A stretch of DNA of 64,000 nt from Pseudeuparius sepicola (taxonomy: Eukaryota; Arthropoda; Insecta; Coleoptera; Anthribidae), in contig OY987299.1 in the NCBI GenBank assembly GCA_963920635.1, positions 133,669,373 through 133,733,372 of the forward strand, given 5' to 3'. Position numbers and translations under genes: made by a program. Position 1 is the first letter of the stretch; the number at the start of each line of letters is the position of its first letter. Shown one piece after another: positions 43,717-56,029 of the stretch. The notes beneath the pieces are model-generated. The model had not been told where the DNA came from. It made no database searches and worked only from the letters and a program-made list of their open reading frames with translations.

Positions 43717-44846
43717 TAAAAAAATCATCCTGCATATGAGTGAAAATACCTATTGTTTTATTGTATAAAAATGTCGAAAAACAAAATTTGAACAAAAAAG
43801 CCTGATTTTGAATATTATGCCAAGAGATATTTCGTCTTCTATGTGTTTCAGGTGAAAGAACTCAATTTTGCCATTAATTTAAAGAATCCAGGTGATTGAG
43901 ATTACAAGGGCATGAATACAGTGTAACACAAAGTGCAATCACTTGATTCCTTTTGAGCACGTCACTTCTCATAATTTTTTAAGCAAAAACAACTTTCAAC
44001 AAAATTTAAATAATTTTTTAATATACCACGTTTTTAAAAGGTATAAAAAATATAAAAACGCGCTAAAAAGTACAAAATAATTTCCTCTGGCTCCACAAAG
44101 ATTTGAAAAACGTGGGGCACATGCAATAGATAATTATTAATAATTATTAAGTCACTAAGAATTTTATTGTATTGCATTGCAAATGTTTTCGCAACGACAG
44201 CGGGAGGCCCACGTTTTTTAATCTTTATGGGGCTAGAGGAAATTATTTTATACTTTTTAGTCCGTTTTTATATTATTTTAAACGTGGTATATTAAAAAAA
44301 TTATTTAAATTTTATTATTTTCTGCTTTTTAGTCTTGTATTTGAAATTTTGCAATCGATTTGTAAACATCTTGATGAAATTATGACAGAGACGTGTGAAA
44401 AATTTCAGGTTTATTAATTAATTTCAAATCCTTCTTAGTTACCCATGCATATGCTTATCTGTTCATAAGTTTCCACTAGTCAAATATTTTTATTTACTAT
44501 TAATATTTTTTTATAATAACAAATAACATAATAATATGTACATCTATAGCGAGTTAATATCTTCCAGTCCTGAACTTTCAAGTCTCTAGCTCATCAGGAA
44601 ATTAGTCTAAAATCGATTGCAAAATTTGATGAACAAAAGAAGTGAGTTCATAAAAACGTGGTAAAAATCACTCAATGATGATGCGGACTTGTGTGACCAT
44701 ACTGAGTGTGACACTGTCTGCCAATATGAACCAATGAAATGATATAATTTGTGAAATATTAACCAGCCAGGTGATTATTTCAGCGATTACTTATAATAAG
44801 GTAGCTCCTTCCATAAAAATCCAACCAATCATATGCCTCTGCTGGC
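43717..44846. other. AT-rich noncoding sequence
   Basis: The phrase TATACCACGTTTTTAAAAGG at about 44021-44040 and its inverse at about 44275-44293 form one modest inverted pair. No gene seen. Confidence 0.35.
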
Positions 44847-44898
44847 GATAATTGCACTTGTGCAAAAGCGAAGCGGTAATACCACTTATGCAATTATC
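44847..44898. repeat. Small hairpin
   Basis: GATAATTGCA (44847-44856) pairs with TGCAATTATC (44889-44898). The interior includes AAGCGAAGCGG. Confidence 0.5.
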
Positions 44899-45599
44899 AC
44901 TTCGTTTCTTAGCAACCGCGAATCTCTTCGATACAAACACGTAGGTACTTCTTAAAATTGGTGTGTTTTACACTGTTCTTAATTATGCAGCTTATAAATT
45001 ATGTTGCGGTATTATTGAGCATTGTATCAATCAATTTATATAACATTTACATTGCTAAATTATTGTTATTAGACCTCCGTCTCAGTTTCAATTTATGATG
45101 CACACATTTAGAAAATAAACCAACGCTAACAGGGTGTATAATCGCATTTGCCTTGGATATCCAAGCGTCATGTTTGTTTACTCGAATGCTACAGTCGATG
45201 CTGTCAATAAACTCGTTCAAAATGAGTCGTTTTGGAAATATAAACATAGAAAAAATTAATACAGAAATTATTAAATCGTTTCGTGAAATAATCTCGACAA
45301 ATAGGTACCACTCGTGCCGGAAATTTTTCTAAATAATTTTATTCTCAAGCGATATTTTGCCCATTAGCAAAACCACTCGTACAAATTGGGCTTTTATTTT
45401 CAGACATAAAATCGGGATTTTATCAGAAAATAAAAGACCAATTTATACTCGTGATCTTTCTAGGCAAAATAGCACTTTCGAAAAAATTATCAATAACATT
45501 TCCGGCACTTGTGAAATTACATAATATGATAATACCACTTCCTACCACTACCTAGTGGTATTATCCTACTATCTTAGTTACGCCATAGTTAAGCTAAAC

Positions 45600-45840
45600 C
45601 AGGGACTCTTTAAAATAAGGGGACCCAGCATGTCACAGTCTATCACATAGGAAAAGTGAAGCCTTGAGGGGAAGTTTGTTTTCTGTTGACTCCAAGGAGA
45701 CCACAGTGGGTTTGTACAAGGTTATATTATGTGTCAGTGTCCAATTGCCAATTGACATCAGGTTTTATATGACATGTCAGTGCCATAGATTCTAAAGGGG
45801 GCAAAATATTTCCCATCATAATTCTCATCAACTTACAGAG
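45600..45840. mobile_element. Left part of a CAGGGACTCTTT hAT element
   Basis: The terminus CAGGGACTCTTTAAAATAAG and about 240 bp are shared with 46866 onward. No right end was found. Confidence 0.65.
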
Positions 45841-46857
45841 CAAAAATGACTTGGAATATTTACCTATATGATTATCTTGTTATGAAATAATGGGATTCGC
45901 TGGGATTACTACGATTTTCTAGATTTTTCTGTACGAACTTTAGCAAAATGTTAGACGCGTAAAAGATAACGTTTGCCTACACTATAAATATTGATTTTAT
46001 TTGAAAAAATTATATTTTTTTGTTTGGTACTCCGTATCAACCAGCCGTAGGTAAACAATTCTAAAAAAAATAACAAAGGCTTATTTGAAAATTGCATGTT
46101 GTTTTAGACTATCCCATTATTACGATAATAGTTGCCCTCCTTTTGACTTTTTGCACAAGTGATTTTGAAGTGAAATGAACATGAAGTGATCTGACAGTGA
46201 CATGATTTTTTAGTGGTAAATGGAACAGTTATCTATAATCTAACCCTTGAATGAATTTTTCAATATTTGTCACCACCTTAAGCCCAGAAACACTCAAAAC
46301 AAACACAAATTACATAAAAATCGATTTGCTGCGTAAACTGATCACTTCATAATCAACTGAACATTTGTAAAAGGAACACTTGGTGTCAGCTGATGTGATC
46401 TCAAAGTGATTCCGAATCGATTTGAGATCACTTAAAACTGTAAAAGGAGGACGGCTTATTATATTGCACATCATGATTTTATTTTGATGTCATTTTCTTA
46501 CCTAAAATGTTTCCATCAAATTTTCTTTTCTAATACACTCCGGCAAGCGATGAGGACTCCCTTTTAAGAGATAACGAAGTAGGGCGTAACAATATGAACA
46601 AAATAATTCGCTTACATCGCGTCGTCTTATCTTGAGCAGTCGGCTGTTTCGACTCGGCTGGCTGAACCGAATCTTTTGCGGATATAAACAGAATGGCTTA
46701 TCATTCCATCATTTTGGGAAATCCCCCTCGCATCTCAGCTTCGGTTCGGGACTCTGGATTGATTTTCGTCAAGTGGAAGCTTCCTCTGGCTAGATTCTTC
46801 TTGCAGATTTTATCTTTCGACTAGACATTTTGTTTAAAATCGATGATGCCATACTTA
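45841..46857. other. Noncoding sequence, nothing firm
   Basis: A GC-richer part at 46520-46800 has a TATAAA near 46684 and could be promoter-like, but no exon follows. Confidence 0.3.
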
Positions 46858-46865
46858 GGTCGGTC

Positions 46866-47897
46866 CAGGGACTCTTTAAAATAAGGGGACCCAGCATGTC
46901 ACAGTCTATCACATAGGAAAAGTGAAGCCTTGAGGGGAAGTTTGTTTTATGTAGACTCCAAGGAGACCACATAAGTGGGCTGGTACAAGGTTATGTTATA
47001 TGTCAGTTTCCAACTGCCATCAGGTTTTATGTGATAGATAGTGCCATATATTCTAAAGGAGGCAAAATATTTCCCATCATAGTTCACAATTTTTAAGTTT
47101 TCTAACTTCCAGATAGTCAATTAAAGGTAATGCGGCCGCCTGTAGTAGTCCCAATAATTGAAACCAGATTTTTCTTGTCTCACCTTTAGTAATCCTAAAA
47201 TTCCTATTACGTGGGCATTACGTATAAGTAGGTAGTTCGAAACAAATCGTATTTGGAAAATTTTAAATTATTAAGCAGGTAGCTTCAGTCAGGTCTTTTT
47301 TTAAACAGTTTTTATCTATAACTATAAGTTTATTTTACGTTTGTAAGGTACCTTGGGAGAGAAATAAAATTACAAAAATTTTATAATCAGCACCGAGAAA
47401 AACTACATGATTAGAACTAAGTACAAGACCTAATCTTATTAGTCCATCCCGAAATCTGTGAAAGTTCTTTGGATAGATACATTCAACAAGGGAAGAAAGT
47501 TCAAGTACACATATTATTACAAATAGATTCAGGAACCTGGTAACAAGGTGCAATAGCGACAAATTCTCAAATAAGCAAAATCGGCACTGACTTACCATAC
47601 TTATATTACTTAAATTCCTGGAAATAATTGCAGGAAACCAAATTCAAATATAAAATAAATTTGATTCATTTGGCACTTGCCATATTCTGTGTTTGTTGAC
47701 AGAACATTGTCAAGGCAAATTTTTAGAAATCATGGATGCCATTATTAATTTTTACTAACAATTAAAGTACCTGTTATATTCATAGATTCTCCAATAAAAT
47801 GGCATACTTGGCATCATTGAGACCATTAGAATGAGGAAAGAATCGGCCTCACTTTGGAAAGTATAATGCTGGGTCCCCTTATTTTAAAGGGTCCATG
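46866..47897. mobile_element. Non-autonomous hAT element, complete copy
   Basis: It begins CAGGGACTCTTTAAAATAAG and ends with the inverse, ...AAGGGTCCATG (two changes from the canonical end). The flanking octamers GGTCGGTC (46858-46865) and GGTCTGTC (47898-47905) differ at one base. Same family as 3983-5662. Confidence 0.78.
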
Positions 47898-48001
47898 GGT
47901 CTGTCCAACAAAATAGCTGATCAAGTCCAAAATGGCATTTTTAGGCAGGCTTAGTATTGCCGCTCAGTTAATTTCCACGTACCGGTAAAACATTATTGAA
48001 C

Positions 48002-48879
48002 CTGGACCGACACTATATTAAAGACCCGAGCATGACGTCATATTTCATTGTTGTTTACGGACTGGGGTGGCGCCACTCGACGAAAAAAACGGCGACTTAT
48101 TGTACTTTATAGGGGGGTATTCTGTGGTTATTGGTATGTCAGTTACTGACGTTTAAAATGTCCCAAATTTTAAATATCCAGCTTTATTACGATTTGCCTT
48201 CTTTTTACGATTACGACTTCTCTTTGCGTCCAGTATTTACCAGTTTTGTCCTATTAACACAGCTTTTATAGGTACATTTGTTTGTGATTTCATGAAATTT
48301 CCATGCACATGAAGAAAATGGTATGCACCCTGCACAGACCATTAGGTGGATTGCAGAAGAATAAACACTATTTTGGAATTATGGGATAATCTGATAAGCC
48401 AGCTGAAGAAGCGAAAATTCTAGATATTATTTTGGAAGAGCATTTTGTAACGTATGCAAGAAGGAAAATAGAAAATTATGTTTATAGCTCCAAAGCGAAC
48501 CAATAGTCCTCCATATAAAGAAGAAACTGAAAAATAGAATGCGTTTTATGCTTACTTACACTACAACTAGCCATGGACTTCATTTCAAACCAAAAGGTAC
48601 CAAATACTCTTGCTTGTTTTTTAGACTCGCTTTTCTTAAGAAAATGTATGCCATGTGAACTTGTCAAATTAGATGAGCATAACAAACAAATATATTATTT
48701 TATTTTGAATATTAAATTCGTTGTAACGTACATATTTGCATATTTTCATTTTATAAAAGATTCTGCAACAATGGTGTTTTAACATTAAACCACCGTGTAA
48801 ATTTGTTTCGTCGTGTGGCGCCAGTGGCGATTGCTTGAAACAGCGCTATGCACAGGTCTTTAATATAGTGTTGTTCCAG
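48002..48879. mobile_element. Second copy of the intron-3 TIR transposon
   Basis: Both termini match 13690-16006 and the interior peptide is shared, but the 1.45-kb nested element is absent. No target duplication is evident. Confidence 0.75.
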
Positions 48880-49282
48880 GTTTAGGCAAATAATACAATA
48901 AGTACTGCCAAAATAAAATTTTCCCCTTTGTTACGTACTCTTTGGATCACACTGTATATCAGTAATACAGTAATAAATAACAATATAATACCAAGCTAAC
49001 AGTTAAATTTGCTTAAAAAGTGTAGTTTCCAAATTTAGTGACGGATTAATTAGAAACCTGTATTAAAGAGGAAGAGCTGGGTGTTTTTGCAAAGCTTAGA
49101 ATATAAACGCAGTCCTCCCAACTCTCCTAATTTGATATAAAGCTAGCTAAACTGCTTTATCCGCAGAGGACTACGACGTAACTAAAACTGCCAGGTATAA
49201 AGGTATAAACGGCTTTATTATAATCCAATTGTGGATTCCCTATGGCGAACTGGACCCATCGAACTCTCAAAAAGGGCAAGTA
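48880..49282. other. Noncoding sequence, nothing recognised
   Basis: AT-rich DNA between two elements. No coding frame, RNA gene or element end is supported. Confidence 0.35.
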
Positions 49283-49974
49283 TACAGTATGTCCACGGAT
49301 GGGGTAAATAAGAGGACAAAAATGGACCAAAAAGTCAAAGATACGAAAAAATGTTATTCTTTATAAAAGCTTTTGCTTGCTTTAAAAATAAGATCCACGA
49401 TGCCAAAAATTTGTTTTTTTTGTACAGGGTATGCAAAAAATGCAAAAACGTAAAATTTGATGAAGAGTAAAGTTGGCTTTTTATAAATTTTAATGAAAAA
49501 CTTGTTTGAAATTTTAAAAGAATTCTTATTCCAGATTTTCAAGGAAAAATTTGAAATTTCTAAATTACTCTTTTAAAACCGAAATTTTTCCAAGTCATAT
49601 TCTGACCTTTTTATTTGATTATGCCATTGATAACTACTGTTACTGTGACATATTTGTCAAATTAAGAACAATGTTGTCTTTACAGCAAAGAACATAGATA
49701 AAGGATTCACGAGCGTAGCAAAGGGGGGGGTTTCGGGGGTTCAACCCCCCCCCCCCCCCCCGAAATAAGCAAAATATTACCTAATATTATACAGAAAAAA
49801 TACGAGGAGTGAAGAGTTAAATTATTATTACGTTTGAATATATGTAGTAATAGTAGCGCCTAGCGCCATCTTTTGACGAGAGGCAGACGCAGTTGCAGCC
49901 GAACTATTTTGTATTGTAGGGACACTTTGCGTTGTTTCTCGATTATTCGCCACGCCCCTAGGTCGAAATGAGCG

Positions 49975-50061
49975 GAACTTTGTGGAAGTTCGTGGAAGTT
50001 TCTGGACGGCTACTGGGCTGCTATATAAGCGGCGCCGCGGCGCGTGACCGCGCTTACGGCA
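49975..50061 (+). promoter_or_regulatory. TATA promoter with heat-shock-element-like array inside the hAT element
   Basis: GAA triplets at 49975, 49985 and 49995, TTC at 50000 and GA at 50005 are all in 5-bp register. The last three form GAAGTTTCTGGAC, close to the nGAAnnTTCnnGAAn heat-shock element. CTATATAAGC follows at 50021-50030, and an initiator-like GCAGTATT near 50059-50066. The downstream leader is A-rich with AGTGAA words and ends in a strong donor, GTAAGTGAG, near 50140. This is the layout of an insect heat-shock gene promoter. Binding by HSF is inference. Confidence 0.5.
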
Positions 50062-50349
50062 GTATTGTTCCATGCGAACTCGAAGCGAATAAAAGTGAAA
50101 AGTGGTGAACGAATAGTGAAGAGAATTAAGTGTACCGTGTAAGTGAGTAATTTTAGTGCACTGTTATTCGATGACCTTGTTAAGGATAGATACGTGAATC
50201 ATTATTACTGTCGAAAAATGGAGGGGAAAAAAGGAAGGGTGATAAACCTAAAGGTATGGACTACTGGAAAAAGTGGTGTAGTCAAGGTCAAGGGGTTTCT
50301 AATAAAGAAACAAATTTGGATTTAGCTATCAAAGCTTCAGCTACCTTGC

Positions 50350-50649
50350 ATGCTGATAAGAAGACTGCCTACCCCGAAATCTAGTTTGGAATGCCTAGAT
50401 ATGTGCGATAAAAACCTTTATCCTAATATTTACATATTACTACAAATCTTGGCTACCATTCCTGTATCCACTGCTACCCCAGAAAGGTCTTTCTCGAGCC
50501 TAAGGAGACTGAAAAACTATTTACGAAACACTACAAGTGAAAACAGACTTAATGGTTTGGCTCTAATGAACATTCACTATGGAACAGAAATTCATGCAGA
50601 TCAAGTAGTGGATATATTTAAAAGAAAAAGCCGAAGATTTCTTCTTTAA
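50350..50649 (+). pseudogene. hAT transposase, C-terminal dimerisation domain remnant
   Basis: The 99-residue frame contains IPVSTATPERSFSSLRRLKN and LNGLALMNIH, the classic hATC dimerisation motifs at the C-terminus of hAT/ZBED-type transposases. The natural stop TAA follows at 50647-50649. Upstream, a different frame encodes a short peptide ending KKTAYPEI and a stop. The catalytic core has been deleted, so the product cannot transpose by itself. Confidence 0.85.
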
Positions 50650-51035
50650 TGGTTTTAGATTTAGCGCAGAGGAACGAAGTTAATTTATACATTTCATTTA
50701 AAGTTAAGAACTTTATAAATATGTCGTAGTTTTTCGGATGAATATATAGATATTAAATTTCATGTAAGTATATTTTTGTTGTTTTATTTACTTCTCAAAC
50801 TAAACCCCCCCCAAAACTAAATCCTGGCTACGCCCGTGAAAGGATTTATATATTGACAAAGAATATTTATAATCCAAAATTACAGAAACGGCAAGAATAG
50901 TTATCGCTACGTTATTGAGAAGTTTCAAGAAAAGTTTCCAAATGTACAATTATGCATAAGTTCAGTACATAAGTTAATGATTTAAAGAGCACGAAGAAAA
51001 GATTCGACGAAAACGATGCTTCTACAGTATTAATT

Positions 51036-51757
51036 TTGCAATCTGTTGATGAAAATCCTATTCTGTCTTTAAGAAAACGAGCCCAAAGTTTACAATTCTG
51101 TAAAAAAAGCCATATTCAAAATGTGTTGAAGGAAAATAAAATTTATCCTTTTAAACCAATTTTTAACCATACTTTGGAAGATGGGGACAGTTACAAACGC
51201 TTGGATTTTTGTTTGTGGGTCGGTGATGAAATTCTAAATAACAACGTGAACTTTCATAAGCTGATAATGTTCTCAGATGAATCAACCTTCAGTACAAACG
51301 GCACTGTAGCCTCTCAGCATGTGAGATACTGGAGTAGGAAAAACCCAGAGTTTAGAATTGCGAACCGCCGCCAGTATTTTAAAAAAGTAAATGTTTGGTG
51401 CGCCATTTCCTACTATGGGATTATAACATATTTTTTTGATAATACGTGTAACAGACATTCTTATTTGCATATGCTGGAGTCATTTCTGTCAGACAAGTTA
51501 GAAGAATTGCCTCTTCAATATCGCCAAAATATGTATTTTCAGCACGATGGGTGTCCTGCCCATTATGCTACAGAAGTCAGGGATTGGCTCAAGCGCAAAT
51601 TTGGAAATCGATGGATGGGCCGAAATGGCCCCCTAGAAGTCCCGACTTGACAATTTGTGATATGTTTCTATGGAGGCAATTTTGGATTATAAATATTCTT
51701 TGCTCTAAAAACATCTTTCTTATTTTAACAAATACGCCACAGTTATCAAAGGTGTAA
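51036..51757 (+). pseudogene. Tc1/mariner-type transposase (DDE domain), decayed
   Basis: The main frame (51036-51650) carries the catalytic landmarks LIMFSDESTFS (first Asp), KVNVWCAISYYGI, and FQHDGCPAHYATEVRDWL (second Asp). A frameshift near 51600-51630 moves the third motif, WPPRSPDLTICDMFLW, into the frame that ends at 51757. Rejoining the frames would give a mariner-like DDD triad. Upstream (50890-51030) are HTH-like remnants such as YRYVIEKFQEKFPNVQ, with stops. The N-terminal part is further split by the hAT insertion at 49708. No intact protein can be made. Confidence 0.88.
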
Positions 51758-52107
51758 TAAAATAAAAAGGTCAGAATATGACTTGGAAAAATTTCGGTTT
51801 TAAAAGAGTAATTTAGAAATTTCGATTTTTTCCTTGAAAATCTGGAATAAGAATTAATTTAAAGTTTCAAACAAGTTTTTTATTTAACGTTTTGCATTAA
51901 AATTTATAAAAAGCCAACTTTACTCTTTATAAAATTTTACGTTTTTGTATTTTTTTACATACCCTGTACAAAAAAACAAATTTTTGGCATCGTGTATCTT
52001 ATTTTTAAAGCAAGCAAAAACTTTTATAAAGAATAACATTTTTTCGTATCGTTTACTTTTTGGTCCATTTGTCCTCTTATTTACCCCATCCGTGGACATA
52101 CTGTATA

Positions 52108-52671
52108 CAGAACGCTGTGTGTGTGATAACTTTCGAACGCCCAAGAGATAGGTATAGCTACACTTCAAATTTGGTAGAAGTACCTAATCTTTCCTACAAT
52201 AGGACGGTTCGGATTGCTTTTAAGCAACGGTAAGGTATTTACTACTCATTTTGCTGTCAAAAGATGGCGTTGAATATCTACAAGTGGTGCGTTGAAATGA
52301 GGTTGGAGCACAAGATATTTTATACACCTTGGTTGAAACCCACTTCAACATTCGAAGCTAATTTCAAGAACAACCTTCCTTTTGTGATGACAGATTATTG
52401 ATTTTTTAGAAACGAACTATGGTTAGCGAAACGAGCGTGGAGTGCAAAAAACAAAGTTTTGGTGTGTTGAGAAGTATATTATATTATGATATGATATCGA
52501 ATTATAAAGTATAACGGTTAGGTTGTATGCAATGATCTGTATACCTAGATCCATAATCCAATACACAACTTCGTCCTCAACATTTTGGTATTTATTTACA
52601 AAACTTTTCTGCAGAGTTGCAACTTCCCTAATGTGACAAATAATGAAAGCACTTATTTTTTACAATTTATA
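52108..52671. other. Noncoding sequence, nothing recognised
   Basis: Short AT-rich spacer between the mariner element and the next hairpin element. Confidence 0.35.
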
Positions 52672-54189
52672 TACAGGGTGAGTTTTTTCGATGACCACTA
52701 TGGGGATCTCGGAAACTAGCAGAGCTAGAACAAAGGTTAAATGGGGAAAGAATTATTGCGGTTTTGAATGCTCAATGTAATGCCCCTATTGGATTTTTAA
52801 AAAAGTTCATGGGCTCACTATATATTTTGAAAAGGGTGATTTTTTGGTATTTCATCAGATCTCTGTAGCTCCGTTATTTCTGATTATACAGAAAAACTGT
52901 AGAGACAAAAATTGTAGATAATTTTGGGCTTAATAAGATAATCTGATCCAATTTTTTATGTTGTTTGTGATTTTTGAGATATATGACATAAACTTGTGGT
53001 GTTTTTTAAACGTAAATCATAGTTGGCTGTGTTTAGCTTTCCAAAGATATACCTAATACTCGGCATAGTTATTATAAAAAATAAAAGAGCCATGGCTAAT
53101 TTTCTGATTTTTTTAAAATTTTCACAGTCAGCCATGGAATATTTTCTTAATTAAGTTTGTTGTTTTATTATAAGACATACTTCAAACTTTCAAATATTTT
53201 ATTTTTAGCTGGTAACAAAATGTAACAAAATAAAACAAAAATTAAAAAACTCAAATTCAAATTAATAGATTATACTATTTTAAAAGGTCACCTTTTAAAA
53301 TAAAAAAGGTGTTCAAACAATCCACCATTATTATTTATGCAAATATTGCATCTTTTTAAAACTGAATTTGTCGCCTTTATTAGAGAGCGCCTGTCAATAC
53401 TGGCAATTGCTTCTAAAACAGCTGCTCAACATTTTGTCTCAAACTTTATTTTGTACTGTTCCCCACAAAAAGAAATCCAAAACAGACAAATCGGAGGATT
53501 GGAGCGGCCAGGAAATAGGTCTATTTCTCCCTATCAAAATTTTGATATAGCTGATCTAGGTAATTTCTTACGTGCAAATAATTATGTGGTGGACCTCCAT
53601 CATGATATTTTTTGTTTTATTTTGTTACAAATTGTTACCAGCTAAAAATAAAATAATTGAAAGTTTGAAGTATGTCTAATTATAAAATAGAACGTAAGTA
53701 TGAAAATATTCCATGGCTTACTATGTGAAAATTAAAAACAAATCGAAAAATTAGCCATAGCTCTTTTATTTTTTATAATAACTATGCCGAGTATTATATC
53801 TTTGGAAAGGTCAAAAAATGGCCGATTTGATAAGGTCACAGCCAACTATGATTTACATTTAAAAAAACACAAGTTTATGTCATATCTCAAAAATCACAAA
53901 CAACATAAAAAATTGGATTAGATTATCTTATTAAACCCAAAATTATCTACAATTTTTGTCACCACAGTTTTTCTGTATACTCAGAAATAACGGAGCTACA
54001 GAGATCTGATGAAATAGCAAAAATCGCTCTTTTTCAAAATGTCTAGTGAGCCATGAGCTTTTTTAAAAATCCAAAAGGGGCATTAGATTGAGCATTCAAA
54101 ACTGCAATTCCTTCCTCATTTAACCTTTGTTCTAGTTCTGCTAGTTTCCGAGATCCCCATAGTGGGCATCGAAAAAAACTCACCCTGTA
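52672..54189. mobile_element. TA-flanked element with about 600-bp inverted arms
   Basis: TACAGGGTGAGTTTTTTCGA at the left is inverted at the right end (...AAACTCACCCTGTA). Arms match over GGATCTCGGAAACTAGCAG, TATTTCATCAGATCTCTGTA and further to about 53280. The centre (53280-53640) holds a 102-codon frame without a recognisable domain. Typical of non-autonomous Tc1/mariner-like elements. Confidence 0.82.
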
Positions 54190-54479
54190 GCAAAGTAATC
54201 ATAGATATATAATTATGTTAATATTATTTCTTTATTATATAATATATAATATTAAATATTATAATTAAAATACACATGTTGAAAATATATTTAATTATGT
54301 ACTAAGCTTGGTTGCATAGAAGGAAAACTGGGGCAAGCGCAATAGATTTGGCAACGACGCGGCAGGGCCAAACGTCTGTTTCTTTACACACGCCTTCTTG
54401 TAGTGCGCCGGGTACAGGTTAAAAACGCCAATAAACTCTTTACATTTGTTTAAATATTAAACTATTATAGTGGATAGTG

Positions 54480-54557
54480 ATGGGGCGCTTAAAATGCGCG
54501 GTGTGTGGTGCTACAAATACTGGATCAAACCGAACTTTCCACTGGTGGGCGATATAT
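54480..54557 (+). pseudogene. THAP-domain start (P-element-like transposase remnant)
   Basis: The ATG at 54480 opens MGRLKCAVCGATNTGSNRTF followed by HW, fitting the C-x2-C zinc-binding start of THAP domains. Similar starts, MGRRKCVVCG, lie in the P-like repeat at 20583 and 21143. The frame soon loses similarity and stops. It may be the first coding exon of a P-like element or a fragment. Confidence 0.5.
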
Positions 54558-54649
54558 TTACGAATCAGCTGTGCACCACTACCACTACAGGGTCTTTGTT
54601 TTGATATTTTATTGTATATCAACGTGGATTACAATGCCATTTGAATGGG

Positions 54650-55068
54650 TCATCTAGGTATACAGATCATTGGTTGTATGCTATAGGAATTAAATTTTGG
54701 CATTATTCTGAAGAAACAAAGTGATAGGGAATGGTTACGACGGGATGGAAACGTTTATTATTTAGTTCCATCCGAAAATCAATGCGGCTGAATAAACAAT
54801 ACGCGAAGGGTTCTTGGAAATGCATCCCGGATGTCTCTCTTCGCCTAAATTCGTTTATGCTCGCCTCCCTGCCTTCGAAATTTGTTTGTGTTTATTCCGC
54901 TCGAAGGATTGTATCGATGGGGGACGATAAATTCAAAAGGAAATTGTACGGGGACAATAAACCTGTCCAATATAATGGTAATAATTCGATTTTTCCTTGG
55001 AATTTATATTGTTTCGTGTTTGTACTTTAACAGACGCATTTTATAGTTGTAGCACGTTGGAAAATCCT
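54650..55068. other. Noncoding sequence next to the P-like fragment
   Basis: The 99-codon frame at 54731-55030 has no recognised domain. Confidence 0.3.
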
Positions 55069-55095
55069 CAGAGAAATAACCAAGGATAGAGGAAG
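55069..55095 (+). repeat. P-like terminal motif
   Basis: CAGAGAAATAACCAAGGATA, preceded by CCT as in the copies at 20143 and 20669. Confidence 0.5.
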
Positions 55096-56029
55096 CAAAA
55101 GCATCAAAATGTACCAATGCAAACAAACATTACCTCCCAGCTAACCACGACTGACCTATAACGTCAATTTGGCGTTATTTTCATGACGTATAAATACGTA
55201 ACTTAATTTACGGAAATTTAACATTTGTAAATGCATAAAAATAACAAAAAAAACAAGCAATAAAACTAGCGTTAATATTACGTCATTACTACGATACCCA
55301 GCTAACCACGAATGACATAATGTAAATTTTGCGTTATTTTAATAACGTAAAAAATACGTAGCTCAATTTACCGAAACTGAACATTAGTAAATACATAAAA
55401 AATGACATAATAAAAATTAGTAATAAAACTAGGATTAATATTACGATACAGATACTCCAGAATAATAAAACTTGGACCAAGGTTTTTGGGAATTCACAGT
55501 AGAGTCCTCTCCTGAGACGATTAAAGTCTTTTTCTTGAAATCGGCAGTGAAGTGTCTCAAAATCGTCATTAAAAGCTCAGAAATCGGCACTGAAGTAACC
55601 CATTATTGTACGATTTTTTCAATAAGTAGGCCTTGGCGAGATCTAAACATCAAACGTCAGACGCGGAGCCATCGCCCGTCAAAAGTGACCAAATATTCAA
55701 AACCTGGCCAATAAATCCCATTTAACTTTTCGTACACATTGCGAAATTGTTACCTAATATAGCGGCGCAATCTTTCAGTATAAATATTTTAGTAGGTTTA
55801 AATATTAATATATTTTATATGGAGGCTGCACAACAGGCGGCCGTTTGGATTTTCTGTCAGAAAGTGCCGTGTCTCATCATACTTGACTTAGGTAGAGCAA
55901 TCGTCAAAGTCAAGCAACGCCGCGCGTAGTCAGTTCATGGACGGGTGATCCCTTATGATTGTCTTTTCACCTAATAAAACATTTTTTTTTCCGATTTAAA
56001 AAAAATATAAGTAATATGTAGGTACCTCT

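Larger units (their letters stand above)
49708..50838 (+). mobile_element. Internally deleted hAT transposon with exact 8-bp target duplication
   Basis: The ends CACGAGCGTAGC and GCTACGCCCGTG are inverted, with G- and C-tracts just inside them. AAAGGATT flanks both sides (49700-49707, 50839-50846). The insertion interrupts the 5' part of a mariner transposase. The element contains a promoter-like region (49975-50061), a short N-terminal frame (KPKGMDYWKKWC..., stop before 50400) and a hAT C-terminal dimerisation domain. The internal deletion and frame change make it non-autonomous. Confidence 0.9.
49283..52105 (+). mobile_element. Tc1/mariner-type transposon, interrupted by a hAT element
   Basis: The ends TACAGTATGTCCACGG and CCGTGGACATACTGTA are inverted, with TA flanking outside (49281-49282, 52106-52107). 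Long arms of about 290-330 bp follow (AAGCAAGCAAAAACTTTTAT and its inverse are examples). Without the hAT insert and its duplication the element would be about 1.68 kb. It contains a decayed transposase at 51036-51757. Confidence 0.88.

Noticed and set aside
44560..44625. CTGATGAGCTAGAGACTTGAAAG on the minus strand as another hammerhead
   Set aside because: The bases between CTGATGAG and GAAA do not form stem II and there is no matching stem III or cleavage triplet.
46520..46860. TATA-containing promoter for a host gene
   Set aside because: TATAAA and GC-richer DNA are present but no exon or donor with coding follows before the hAT element at 46866.
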